Source of the DNA: DATIKM01 sp035477595
Lineage (GTDB): Bacteria; Armatimonadota; Chthonomonadetes; Chthonomonadales; CAJBBX01
Assembly (NCBI GenBank): GCA_035477595.1
Contig: DATIKM010000059.1
Coordinates: 1-64,000, forward strand
Direction: 5' to 3'
Length of the DNA: 64,000 nucleotides
Numbering within the stretch: the stretch's first letter is position 1; each line of letters opens with the position of its first letter. A program made the translations under genes and the position numbers. The notes below the pieces were generated by a model that was given only the letters and a program-made list of their open reading frames with translations, ran no database searches and had not been told where the DNA came from. Shown one piece after another: positions 14,206 to 22,676 of this stretch.

Positions 14206-16467
14206 TCAGGGGACCGGGTCGCCGGCCGTGGGCAGCCGGGCGTACTGCGTGGTCCGCCGCGCAGCCTCGAAGCCTGCGGTCCGGATCAGCCGCTCGATCT
14301 CCGCGACCGGCATCGTAAAGGCGCATCCGGCGGCCGAGACGACGTTCTCCTTCATCATCGAGGATCCGAAGTCGTCCAGCCCGTAGCGGAGCGCGATCTG
14401 CGCCACTTTCGGGCCCTGCGTCACCCACGAAGCCTGCAGGTGCGGCACGTTGTCGAGCAGGAGCCGACTGACCGCTACGGTCCGGAGGTAGTCGAAGGCG
14501 CTGGCCCGCTGGCCTCCCAGCTCGGTGTCGTCTGGCTGAAAGGACCAGGGGATGAATGCCGTGAACCCGCGGGTCTCCTCCTGCAGGGCGCGTATGCGCA
14601 GAAGGTGCTCGATCCGGTCCTCCCACGTGTCTACGGAGCCGTACATCATGGTGGCCGTGGTGCGGACACCGAGACCGTGTGCGGTGCGCATGCAGTCGAG
14701 CCATTCCGCCGCAGTGTGCTTGCGGGGCGAGATGGCCTGGCGCACGCGGTCCGTGAGGATCTCCGCCCCTCCTCCGGGGATGCTGTCAAGGCCGGCGTCG
14801 CGCAAGCGGCGAATGCACTCCTCCGCAGAGAGCCCGCTCACCCGCGCGATGTGTAGAACCTCGGTTGGGGAGAGCGCGTGGAGGGTGACGCCGTCGGCGC
14901 CGAACCGCTCCTTGATCCTCCGGAAGAGGCCCTCGAACCAATCGATGCGCAGCCGCGGGTTCAGCCCCCCCTGCAGCAGTACCTCAATGCCTCCCGCCTC
15001 GACCATCTGCTCCACTTCGCGCAGGAGGTCTGAGTGCGACAGGACGTAACCCATCGGGTGGCCGGGCGCGCAGTGGAACGCACAGAAGCGGCATCGCACC
15101 CAGCACACGTTCGTGTAGTTCACGTTGCGGCCCAGAATGTACGTGACCACGGGATCCGGGTTCAGCCGCTCGCGGGCGGCATGTGCCAGAGCCGCAAGAT
15201 CGGTGAGAGAAGGGTGCGCGAAGAGGCGGGCGCCGTCCTCGGGGCAGAGCCGTTCGCCAGCGAGGGACCGCTCCGCGATGTCGTCGATGCCCTTCGTGGC
15301 GGCGCGTGTCGCACGACGGGCCTCCTGCGGCGAGGGCTGCTCGCGGTAGAGACTGTCTCGCTCGACGGGCGTGCGTCCCGCCTCTTCGATGAGCGCGATC
15401 AGTTGCGGTCGGGTGAGGGCCTGCCGCTTCCGCCCCATCTCGCCGGGTGGGTAGGTGATCTCGTACTCGTGGACCGTGCCATCCATGTCGTCCGCGCCGT
15501 ACCAGAGCGCTGCTTGCGAGACCTGTGGCGTGTTCATCACCCAGAACGTCTTGATGTGGGCGAAGTTGTCCAGCACGAGCCGTGCGACGGCGAGGCTGCG
15601 GAGGTCGTCGAACCCCGTGGGCTCGGGCAGGTGGTCGAGCCAGGTCCCCTCCGGATGGAATGAGAGCGGCGTAAAGGCCAGGAAGTGGCCGGTCTCGTCC
15701 TGCAGCGCGCGCAGGCGCAGTAGGTGGTCGACGCGCTCCTCGACGCTCTCCATGTGTCCGTAGAGCATCGTGGCGTATTGAGGCAGGCCGGCCCTCGCGA
15801 CGGCACGGGCCACCTCCTCCCAGCCGTCGGCGTCGAGCTTGCGAGGGTACAGGGCGGCGTGAACGCGCGGCGACATCACCTCAGCGCCGCCGCCTGGTAC
15901 CGACGAGAGACCTGCCGCCCGCAGCTCCGCCAGCGTCTCGTCGAGCGGCTTGCCTGCCGCCTCCGCGATCTGAACGAGCTCCACCGCCGTAAACGCCTTG
16001 ATGTGGACACCGGGTCGCTCGGCCTGGACCGCCTCCAGCAGCTCAAGGTAATAGCGGTAGGGCAGCTTGGGGTCGATCCCGCCGACCATGTGGACTTCGG
16101 TGATCGGCGTGCTGGCATGGCGCCGGAGGGCGAAGCGGACCTCATCTGGCGACAGCGTATAGGATTCGGCGCCGCCGTCGCGGGGGCTACGGGCGAAGTA
16201 GCAGAAGCGGCACTGCTTGCAGCAGACGTTGGTGTAGTTGATGTGCTGGTTGCGGATGTAGAAGGCGCGGCTGCCGTGGCGGCGCTCGCGCGGCAGGTTC
16301 GCGAGCGCGCCGACGGCCGTCAGGTCGGGCTCGCGGTAGAGGAGCAGGGCGTCCGCCCGCCCGAGGCGCTCGCCGGCATGGACGCGCGCGGCAAGGTTGC
16401 CAAGCGGGCCGTTCAGGCGACGCAGGGCCTGCCCGGGGTGCGGAGTTGCAGGGGCTGCCTGAGGCAT
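14206..16467 (-). CDS. mqnE-mqnC: Fused aminofutalosine synthase (MqnE) - cyclic dehypoxanthinyl futalosine synthase (MqnC)
   Basis: This 753-residue protein joins two radical-SAM enzymes of the futalosine menaquinone pathway. The N-terminal half (to about 375) is MqnE, which makes aminofutalosine from SAM and an enolpyruvyl benzoate. Its cluster cysteines are C82, C86 and C89 (CxxxCxxC), followed by EVHMVGGIDPKLPYRYY, SVPGGGAEV, ATMLYGHMES and DDMDGTVHEYEI. The C-terminal half (about 385-753) is MqnC, which cyclises dehypoxanthinyl futalosine. Its cysteines are C455, C459 and C462, with VLLQGGLNPRLRIDWFE, HALSPTEVLHIA, DSIPGGGAEIL and TATMMYGSVDTWEDR. Both halves look catalytically intact. 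These enzymes are normally separate genes and act two steps apart. I start at ATG 16467, just after a TGGTATACT extended -10; an upstream in-frame start lacks homology. Confidence 0.93.
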   Translation of the reverse strand: MPQAAPATPHPGQALRRLNGPLGNLAARVHAGERLGRADALLLYREPDLTAVGALANLPRERRHGSRAFYIRNQHINYTNVCCKQCRFCYFARSPRDGGAESYTLSPDEVRFALRRHASTPITEVHMVGGIDPKLPYRYYLELLEAVQAERPGVHIKAFTAVELVQIAEAAGKPLDETLAELRAAGLSSVPGGGAEVMSPRVHAALYPRKLDADGWEEVARAVARAGLPQYATMLYGHMESVEERVDHLLRLRALQDETGHFLAFTPLSFHPEGTWLDHLPEPTGFDDLRSLAVARLVLDNFAHIKTFWVMNTPQVSQAALWYGADDMDGTVHEYEITYPPGEMGRKRQALTRPQLIALIEEAGRTPVERDSLYREQPSPQEARRATRAATKGIDDIAERSLAGERLCPEDGARLFAHPSLTDLAALAHAARERLNPDPVVTYILGRNVNYTNVCWVRCRFCAFHCAPGHPMGYVLSHSDLLREVEQMVEAGGIEVLLQGGLNPRLRIDWFEGLFRRIKERFGADGVTLHALSPTEVLHIARVSGLSAEECIRRLRDAGLDSIPGGGAEILTDRVRQAISPRKHTAAEWLDCMRTAHGLGVRTTATMMYGSVDTWEDRIEHLLRIRALQEETRGFTAFIPWSFQPDDTELGGQRASAFDYLRTVAVSRLLLDNVPHLQASWVTQGPKVAQIALRYGLDDFGSSMMKENVVSAAGCAFTMPVAEIERLIRTAGFEAARRTTQYARLPTAGDPVP

Positions 16468-16489
16468 CGGCGGGTGTCGCTCCGCGCCG

Positions 16490-16498
16490 AGTATACCA
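16490..16498 (-). promoter_or_regulatory. Extended -10 promoter element for mqnE-mqnC
   Basis: Minus strand reads TGGTATACT, a TGn-extended -10. I see no -35 match at 17 bp. It lies about 22 nt before the chosen ATG at 16467, which implies a very short leader and argues for that start. Confidence 0.5.
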
Positions 16499-16692
16499 GA
16501 GCCCGTGGACCGTGGCCCGGCGCCGCCGCCTGGCAAGGCGGGGCCAAGCCGCTGGACGGAGTTCCTGCCGCGCCACGGAGGATCGATGCGCCTGGCGCGT
16601 CGGGGCGCGCATGGCGAGAGCGCGGGAGAAGGCGGGAGGGGGCGAGGGGCAAGGGGCGGTCGGCAGGAGGGCCCTCCGATCTCGCTACTTGC

Positions 16693-18771
16693 CTAGCCGT
16701 GCCAGTCGACGTTCGACACCTCCTTGGCGTGCCTGATGATGAAGTTGCGCCGCGGCTCCACTCGGGTGGACATCAGCACGTCGAACAGCTCCTGCGCGCC
16801 GAAGGCCTCCTCGATGCGCACGCGGGCGAGCCGCCGGTTGTTGGCGTCCATGGTGGTGTCCCGCAGGTCCGGCGGGTCCATCTCGCCAAGCCCTTTGAAG
16901 CGGGTCACCTGGATGTCCTTGCGGTGCCGCACGCTGCGGACGATCTGGTCGCGCTCCTCCGCCGACTGTGCGTAGAACTGCTGGTCCTTCCCTGCCCGGA
17001 TGCGGTACAGCGGCGGCTGGGCTATGTAGACGTAGCCCTCTTCGATGAGCGGCCGCATGTACTGCCAGAAGAAGGTGAGCAGGAGCGTGCGGATGTGGTC
17101 GCCGTCCACGTCCGCGTCGGTCATGATGATGATCTTGTGGTAGCGCAGGCGGGAGAGGTTGTAGGAGGCCTTGCCGTTCGCGTTCCCGTTGCCGTTCGCG
17201 CCCTCACTGCCCTCCTCGCCCTCGCCTGCCGGGTCGATACCGAACGTGACCCCCGTTCCGAGGGCGGTGATCAGGGAGCGGATCGTCTCGTTCTCCAACA
17301 CGCGGTCGACGCGCGCTTTTCCCACGTTGAGGATCTTGCCGCGCAGCGGAAGAACGGCCTGGGTGCGTCGGTCGCGGCCCATCTTGGCGGAGCCGCCCGC
17401 AGACTTGCCCTCCACGAGGAACAACTCACACTTGGACGGGTCGCGCTCTATGCAGTCGGCGAGGAGACCAGGCAGGGCGGAGTGCTCGAGGGCCGTCTGC
17501 CGGCGGACCAGCTCGGCGTGCTTCCGAGTGGAATCGCGAACGCGCTGGGCGGTGACCGCCTTCTCGATGACGCGGGTCGCGACGGCCGGGTTCTCCTCCA
17601 TGAACTCGGACAGCTTCTCGCTGACCACCGAGTTCACGGTGCCATCCACCTCCGCGTTCGTGAGCTTGACCTTCGTCTGCGACTCGAACTGCGGCCGCGG
17701 AAGCTTCACGGAGATGACGGCGGCCAGACCCTCCCGCGCGTCCTCGCCGCTGAGGTTCGCGTCCTTGTCCTTCAGGATGCCGCGCTTGCGAGCGTACTGG
17801 TTCACCACGCGGGTCAGCGCCGTTCGGAAGCCAGAGAGGTGCGTGCCACCGTCGGGCGTATTGATCATGTTGGCGAAGCAGAGCACCACCTCCTGGTAGC
17901 CGTCGTTGTACTGCATGGCCACCTCGACGATGACTTCCTCGCGCGCTCCGCCAAAGTAGATCGGCCTGTGTAGGGGCTCCTTCGTCTCATTGAGGTGCTC
18001 GACGAACTCGCTCAGCCCTCGCTTGTGCTGGAAGGTGACGGTCTCGCCGTCCTCGTCCCGCTCGTTGCGGAACACCAGCGTGACGTCGGGGTTCAGGTAA
18101 GCCAGCTCACGCAGGCGCCGCGTGACGCGATCCGGGTCGTACCGGAGGTCGCCGAAAATCTGGTGGTCGGCCTTCCACCGGACGAGCGAGCCCGTGGCGC
18201 CGGCATCCGCGTCGCCAACCAGAACGAGCGGCTGGATGGTGGCGCCACGCTCGAACCCTATGCGGTGGTGCTTACCGTCACGCCACACGTCTATCGTCAG
18301 CCACTCGGAGCAGGCGTTCACACAGGAGACGCCCACGCCGTGCAGGCCACCCGAGACCTTGTAGGAGCTGTTGTCGAACTTGCCGCCCGCGTGCAGCTTG
18401 GTGAGAGCCAGCTCGACGCCCGGCAGGCCCGTCTGCGTGTTGATGTCGACGGGATAGCCGCGCCCGTTGTCGAAGACGGAGAGGCTGTCGTCGGCGTGGA
18501 GCGTCACCTCGATGCGGTCGCAGTGGCCGGCCATGTGCTCGTCGATGGCGTTGTCGCACACCTCAACGAACAGATGGTGCAGTCCCCTCAGGTCGGTGCC
18601 GCCGATGTACATGGCGGGACGCATGCGAACCGCCTCCAGGCCCTCGAGGAGCTGGATCGCGTCCGCCGTGTACTCGCCCTCGACCTTCTGCAGCTCGGGA
18701 ACGTCCGCCGACGCCTTGCCCTCGAGCTCTTCGGCGCTCGTCGCCTCGCCGGGGACCTGCTCGTCGGCCAT
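16693..18771 (-). CDS. gyrB: DNA gyrase subunit B
   Basis: This 692-residue ATPase/TOPRIM subunit of DNA gyrase (supercoiling, with GyrA) has the GHKL ATPase (VRMRPAMYIGGTD, EVCDNAIDE, FDNGRGYPVDI, SGGLHGVGVSCVNA), the transducer (Lys in TQVKL-like QTKVKL), the TOPRIM domain with DADVDGDHIRTLLLTF, and a C-terminus ending in RRNFIIRHAKEVSNVDW. Two oddities are in the TOPRIM part. The usual EGDSAGGSA reads EGKSAGGSA (Lys at 456, catalytic Glu454 kept), and NVEKAR reads NVGKAR. An acidic/Gly/Asn-rich insertion sits at about 512-538, just before DADVDGD. GyrA is not in the window. A consensus promoter lies upstream. Confidence 0.94.
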   Translation of the reverse strand: MADEQVPGEATSAEELEGKASADVPELQKVEGEYTADAIQLLEGLEAVRMRPAMYIGGTDLRGLHHLFVEVCDNAIDEHMAGHCDRIEVTLHADDSLSVFDNGRGYPVDINTQTGLPGVELALTKLHAGGKFDNSSYKVSGGLHGVGVSCVNACSEWLTIDVWRDGKHHRIGFERGATIQPLVLVGDADAGATGSLVRWKADHQIFGDLRYDPDRVTRRLRELAYLNPDVTLVFRNERDEDGETVTFQHKRGLSEFVEHLNETKEPLHRPIYFGGAREEVIVEVAMQYNDGYQEVVLCFANMINTPDGGTHLSGFRTALTRVVNQYARKRGILKDKDANLSGEDAREGLAAVISVKLPRPQFESQTKVKLTNAEVDGTVNSVVSEKLSEFMEENPAVATRVIEKAVTAQRVRDSTRKHAELVRRQTALEHSALPGLLADCIERDPSKCELFLVEGKSAGGSAKMGRDRRTQAVLPLRGKILNVGKARVDRVLENETIRSLITALGTGVTFGIDPAGEGEEGSEGANGNGNANGKASYNLSRLRYHKIIIMTDADVDGDHIRTLLLTFFWQYMRPLIEEGYVYIAQPPLYRIRAGKDQQFYAQSAEERDQIVRSVRHRKDIQVTRFKGLGEMDPPDLRDTTMDANNRRLARVRIEEAFGAQELFDVLMSTRVEPRRNFIIRHAKEVSNVDWHG

Positions 18772-18821
18772 GCTCTGGCTTGCTCCTTCCGCACGCGTGG
18801 CACCCGCATCTGTACCTGCCT

Positions 18822-18851
18822 AGAGTAGCACAAAAACTAGAAGAATGTCAA
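18822..18851 (-). promoter_or_regulatory. Candidate sigma-70 promoter for gyrB
   Basis: Minus strand: TTGACA (18851-18846), an 18-bp AT-rich spacer and TACTCT (18827-18822). The spacer stands out as unusually AT-rich for this region. It would give a leader of roughly 45 nt before ATG 18771. Confidence 0.75.
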
Positions 18852-18930
18852 CTCGAATGAGCGGCCGGCGTAGCGTCTACGGCGGGTCGCCTGCGTCGCT
18901 CCGGGCGGGCGCGCCGCCCTCCCCCGGGCG

Positions 18931-18939
18931 TGCTACAAT
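18931..18939 (+). promoter_or_regulatory. Extended -10 promoter for dapL
   Basis: TGCTACAAT is a TGn-extended -10. No -35 is evident at 17 bp. It lies about 30 bp before the TTG start of dapL and faces away from gyrB. Confidence 0.6.
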
Positions 18940-18969
18940 CTGCCAACACTGCCTCGAAGGAGTCACGCG

Positions 18970-20148
18970 TTGCCATCGCGAGCCGCCCGATTGGACGCCA
19001 TCCCGCCCTATCTGTTCGGCGAGATCGCCGCCCTCAAGGCCAGGGCGCTCGCCGAGGGCCGCGACCTCATCGACCTGGGCATCGGCGACCCCGATCAGCC
19101 TACGCCCGCCCCGATCGTCGAGGCGCTCCACCGCGCCGCCAGCGAACCGGGGACTCACCGCTACGACGAGTCCCCCGCCGGCGACGGCGTGTTGCTGGAT
19201 GCCATCGTTCGCTGGTTCGAGCGTCGCTTCGGTGTGACGCTCGACGCATCGCGCGAGGTGCTCCTGCTCATCGGCTCGAAGGAGGGGCTGGCGCACCTCG
19301 CCTGGGCCATGATCGACCCCGGCGACGTGTCGCTCGTTCCGGACCCCGCCTACACCGTCTACAAGATAAACACGCTGCTTGCGGGGGGCGAGGTGGTCGC
19401 CATGCCGCTTGCTGCCGAGCGCGGGTTTCTGCCCGACCTGTCGGCCGTTCCCGTCGAGGCCGCGCGCCGCGCCAAGCTTCTCTGGCTCAACTACCCGAAC
19501 AACCCCACGGGCGCCGTGGCAACACTCGACTTCTACCGCGAGGCCGTGGCGTTCTGCCGCGAGCACGACCTGCTGCTGGTAAACGACGCTGCCTATTCCG
19601 AGGTGGCGTTCGACGGTTTCCGCCCGCCATCCGTTCTGCAGGTGGATGGCGCACGCGACGTTGCCATCGAGTTCCACTCGTTCTCCAAGATGTTCAACAT
19701 GACGGGCTGGCGCATCGGCTGGGCGGCCGGGAGTCCCGACGCGGTCGCGGCCCTCAACAAGCTGAAGTCAAACGTGGACAGCAAGCAGTTCGCTGCTGTC
19801 TCGCGGGCAGCCGCGTACGCCCTCGAGCACGCCGACAACGGCCCCGCTCTCGATCTGATCCGCAAGCGTCGCGACATCCTCGTGGACGGCCTGCGGGCGG
19901 CCGGCATCCGGGTGGAACGCCCGAAGGCGACTTTCTACGTATGGGCGCCGGTGCCCGACGGGCACACCAGCGTCAGCTTCGCGAAGCGCCTGCTGGAGGA
20001 GGCCGGCGTGCTGGCCATCCCGGGCACCGGCTACGGCGCGCACGGCGAGGGCTATGTCCGCATGTCGCTGACCGTGCTGGGCGACCGCGATGGCGAGCGC
20101 GTGGCAGAGGCTGCCCGCAGGATCGCCGCACTGGCGAGCGCCTCGTGA
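18970..20148 (+). CDS. dapL: LL-diaminopimelate aminotransferase
   Basis: This 392-residue class I/II PLP aminotransferase converts tetrahydrodipicolinate directly to LL-diaminopimelate with glutamate, a short lysine/peptidoglycan route. Features seen: the N-terminal PPYLFGEIAALKARA, DLGIGDPDQPTP, THRYDESPAG, NYPNNPTGAVA, NDAAYSEVAFDG (Asp and Tyr contacts to PLP), the Schiff-base lysine in FHSFSKMFNMTGWRIGWA, and KSNVDSKQF. The C-terminal Arg for substrate carboxylate is in GYVRMSL. It starts at TTG 18970, with GAAGGAG 7 nt upstream. Related transaminases exist (LL-DAP versus generic AspC family), but GDPDQPTP and the NVDSKQF element favour DapL. Confidence 0.88.
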   Translation: MPSRAARLDAIPPYLFGEIAALKARALAEGRDLIDLGIGDPDQPTPAPIVEALHRAASEPGTHRYDESPAGDGVLLDAIVRWFERRFGVTLDASREVLLLIGSKEGLAHLAWAMIDPGDVSLVPDPAYTVYKINTLLAGGEVVAMPLAAERGFLPDLSAVPVEAARRAKLLWLNYPNNPTGAVATLDFYREAVAFCREHDLLLVNDAAYSEVAFDGFRPPSVLQVDGARDVAIEFHSFSKMFNMTGWRIGWAAGSPDAVAALNKLKSNVDSKQFAAVSRAAAYALEHADNGPALDLIRKRRDILVDGLRAAGIRVERPKATFYVWAPVPDGHTSVSFAKRLLEEAGVLAIPGTGYGAHGEGYVRMSLTVLGDRDGERVAEAARRIAALASAS

Positions 20149-20227
20149 TGCCGGGCCCTTTAGCGCCCGGCCTGTCCGTGGCGACAGAGTGAACGCGCTC
20201 GATAGCAGGGCCGCGGGGGGGTAGGCC

Positions 20228-21508
20228 ATGCCACGCCAGATGCAGGAGGTCGTCGCCGTCGAGAAGGCGGTGCTCGTCTGCGTCGAGACGGACGCCGATG
20301 CCGAGCCCTATGCCCTCGAGGAGCTCCGCTCGCTCACCGAGACGGCCGGTGCCGAGGTGGTCGCCGAGATCCACCAGCATCGCTCGCGGCCGGACCCAGC
20401 CTACTACGTGGGCAAGGGAAAGGCCGGCGAGATCGCGGCCGCTGCGGCCGATACGGATGGCGACTTCGTGGTGGTGGACTGCGAGCTCTCGCCGGTCCAG
20501 CAGCGCAACCTGCAGGAGATCACGAAGCGCCGGGTGATCGACCGCACCCAACTCATCCTGGACATCTTCGGCCAGCGCGCCCACACCCGTGAAGGCAAGC
20601 TGCAGGTGGAGCTCGCCCAGCTCACCTACCTCCTGCCGCGTCTGATGAACCTCTACACGGAGTTTGAGAGGCAGCAGGGCGGCATCGGGGTCCGCGGAGG
20701 CGCAGGCGAGACCAAGCTGGAGACAGACCGGCGCAAGGTCCGCGAGCGGATCGGAGACCTTCAGGAGGAACTCGCCGAGGTGCGCGGGCGCCGGGGACAG
20801 CAGCGCGCGCTTCGGCGACGCCTCCCGTTCCCGACGGCGACGCTGGTGGGCTACACCTCGGCCGGCAAGTCCACGCTCCTGAACACGCTCTCGGGGGCCG
20901 ATGTCTACGCGGACCCCAAGCTATTCGCGACGCTCGACCCGACGACGCGGCGCGTCGTCCTGCCGGACGGCTGGGTGATCCTCCTGACCGACACCGTTGG
21001 GTTCGTGCGCCGGCTGCCACACGACCTCATTGCCGCCTTCCGCGCCACCCTCGAGGAGGTCAACGAGGCCGACTTCCTGCTCCATGTCATCGACGCCAGC
21101 CACCCGCGCCACGCGATGCAGAAGGAAGCAGTCGAGCGGGTGCTGGAGGAGCTTGGGGCGGCCGGCAAGCCCATGATCGCCGTCTACAACAAGGCCGATC
21201 TGGTCACGGACCCCCTGGCGCTGCGCGAGGCCGTCGCCAGCACTCCAAATGCCTGCTACATATCGGCGACCCGCGCCGAGGGCATCCCCGCTCTGATGGA
21301 CCGCATCTTGCAGGCGCTCCGATCGCTGCTCATACGCCTGCACCTCGCCATCCCCTACGATCGGAGCGATCTGGTGTCGCAGTGTCACCAGTACGGCCGT
21401 GTGCTCCGGACGGACTACCGGGAAGACGCCATCCACGTGGACGCGGAGGTAACGCGCGACCTCGCCGGACGGCTCGAGGCCTATCGAATGCCCGGCCGCC
21501 CCGGGTAG
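20228..21508 (+). CDS. hflX: Ribosome-associated GTPase HflX
   Basis: This 426-residue GTPase binds the 50S subunit and rescues or splits stalled ribosomes under stress. The N-terminal glycine-rich HflX domain (about 15-120) has YYVGKGKAGEI and the LSPVQQRNLQEI element. Next is a helical linker starting EGKLQVELAQLTYLLPRL, with the signature GGIGVRGGAGETKLETDRR. The G domain follows: G1 GYTSAGKST, G2 ATLDPTTRR, G3 DTVGFVRRLPH, G4 NKAD, G5 SATRAEG. Length is normal. It starts at ATG 20228, after a G-rich stretch; whether it shares dapL's transcript is unclear (79-bp gap). Confidence 0.95.
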   Translation: MPRQMQEVVAVEKAVLVCVETDADAEPYALEELRSLTETAGAEVVAEIHQHRSRPDPAYYVGKGKAGEIAAAAADTDGDFVVVDCELSPVQQRNLQEITKRRVIDRTQLILDIFGQRAHTREGKLQVELAQLTYLLPRLMNLYTEFERQQGGIGVRGGAGETKLETDRRKVRERIGDLQEELAEVRGRRGQQRALRRRLPFPTATLVGYTSAGKSTLLNTLSGADVYADPKLFATLDPTTRRVVLPDGWVILLTDTVGFVRRLPHDLIAAFRATLEEVNEADFLLHVIDASHPRHAMQKEAVERVLEELGAAGKPMIAVYNKADLVTDPLALREAVASTPNACYISATRAEGIPALMDRILQALRSLLIRLHLAIPYDRSDLVSQCHQYGRVLRTDYREDAIHVDAEVTRDLAGRLEAYRMPGRPG

Positions 21509-21607
21509 CTCCGCCGGCGGCATCGGCGTTTGCGCGCAGCCCGCCAGGCGCTCTCCGAGCGCGGCAGCGCCCGCTCGCGGGAGCGCGCGTTGCCGCTCAG
21601 GACGTAC

Positions 21608-22597
21608 ATGCGTTCACGGCGCACGCTTCCGATGCTGAGCGCCGCGGGGTGGCGCATGCAGGCGAACGGCGGACGGCATCTGATGGCGGACCTTGCCGAT
21701 GCCTCACGCCGAGCGCTGCTGCAGGCGCTGCGCTCCGGAGCCCAGTCCGTCACCGGTCTGGTGGCGAGCACCGGCCTGAAGCAGCCAAACGTCTCCAACC
21801 ATCTTGCCAGGCTGCGCGAGAGCGGCGTCGTCGTGGCCCAGCGCGAGGGGCGGCAGGTCTTCTACAGCCTCGCCGACCCGATGATCGAGACGTTGCTGGA
21901 CCTCGCTTCGGGCCAGGCAGGCCCCGATGCGGGGCTGTGCATCGATGACCTCTACCGCATGGCGCCGAGGTTCGCGCAGGCCGTTCTGGCGGGAGACGAG
22001 TGCCGCGCACGCGCCATCCTCTCGGAGTGCCTGGCGCGCGGCGTGGCGCTCGGCGACCTGATGGTGGAGGTGATGCAGCCCGCGGTGCTGCATCTCGGTG
22101 CGCTCGTCGAGGTGGGGACGCTCTCAATCGCGGAGGAGCGCCTCGCCACCGAGCTGACGGAGCGGATGCTGGCGCGTGCCGCCCAGCTCTACCCATCGGC
22201 GCCGAGGCTGGGCCTGACCGCGGTGGTGGGCTCTGTGGCCGGGAACGAGCACACGCTCGGCGTGCGGATGATCGCCGACCTCCTCGCGCATGCGGGATGG
22301 GACGCGCTGTTCCTAGGCGCCAACGTACCCACGCAGGACTTCGTGAGCCTCGTGGCCGCGAGGCGCCCGCATCTGGTCGCTGTCTCGTGCGCGCTCGCCG
22401 AGCACGCTGAGGAGGCCGGCGCCCTGATCAGGCGCGTTCGGGCGATGCGGGAGGGGGAGGCGTCCAACCGGCTCCGGACCGCCGTGGGCGGGCGCTACGT
22501 GAATGAGAACCCGGGTTTCGCGGAGGCCTGCGGGGCCGACCTCGCGGCCAGCGATGCGCGAGGTGCTCTCGCCGCCGTCAGCGCCGCGTTCGCCTGA
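21608..22597 (+). CDS. ArsR-type HTH transcriptional regulator fused to a cobalamin-binding domain
   Basis: This protein of about 329 residues has a winged-helix ArsR-like DNA-binding head (ADASRRALLQALRSG, then LKQPNVSNHLARLRESGVV and REGRQVFYSL). A MetH-type helical cap (about 120-195) and a Rossmann cobalamin-binding domain (about 200-329) follow. The B12 His is H215, in GNEHTLG. CarH-type photoreceptors use GExHxxG there, so Asn213 replaces the acidic residue. The cap equivalent of the W-x9-EH motif reads VEVGTLSIAEER (Val for Trp, Arg for His). It probably senses a corrinoid; light sensing as in CarH is doubtful. The start is uncertain: ATG 21608 has AGGA 5 nt upstream, and ATGs at 21632, 21656 and 21683 are possible. 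It is in tandem with hflX. Confidence 0.82.
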   Translation: MRSRRTLPMLSAAGWRMQANGGRHLMADLADASRRALLQALRSGAQSVTGLVASTGLKQPNVSNHLARLRESGVVVAQREGRQVFYSLADPMIETLLDLASGQAGPDAGLCIDDLYRMAPRFAQAVLAGDECRARAILSECLARGVALGDLMVEVMQPAVLHLGALVEVGTLSIAEERLATELTERMLARAAQLYPSAPRLGLTAVVGSVAGNEHTLGVRMIADLLAHAGWDALFLGANVPTQDFVSLVAARRPHLVAVSCALAEHAEEAGALIRRVRAMREGEASNRLRTAVGGRYVNENPGFAEACGADLAASDARGALAAVSAAFA

Positions 22598-22613
22598 ACC
22601 TCGAGGGCGGGCA

Positions 22614-22655
22614 ATGGCGACGGGCGTAGCCTGGTGTGGCCGCGCCCGTCGCCAT
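22614..22655. terminator. Perfect 13-bp hairpin between convergent genes
   Basis: Arm ATGGCGACGGGCG (22614-22626) pairs exactly with CGCCCGTCGCCAT (22643-22655) across a 16-nt loop. It lies in the 79-bp gap where the B12-regulator gene and the PpiC gene converge, so it could terminate both. Confidence 0.72.
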
Positions 22656-22676
22656 CTCTCGCAGAAGCCCGGGCCG

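Noticed and set aside
15724..17973. Long plus-strand frame opposite mqnE-mqnC and gyrB
   Set aside because: No motif, no RBS, and it mirrors genuine radical-SAM and gyrase codons in the opposite strand.
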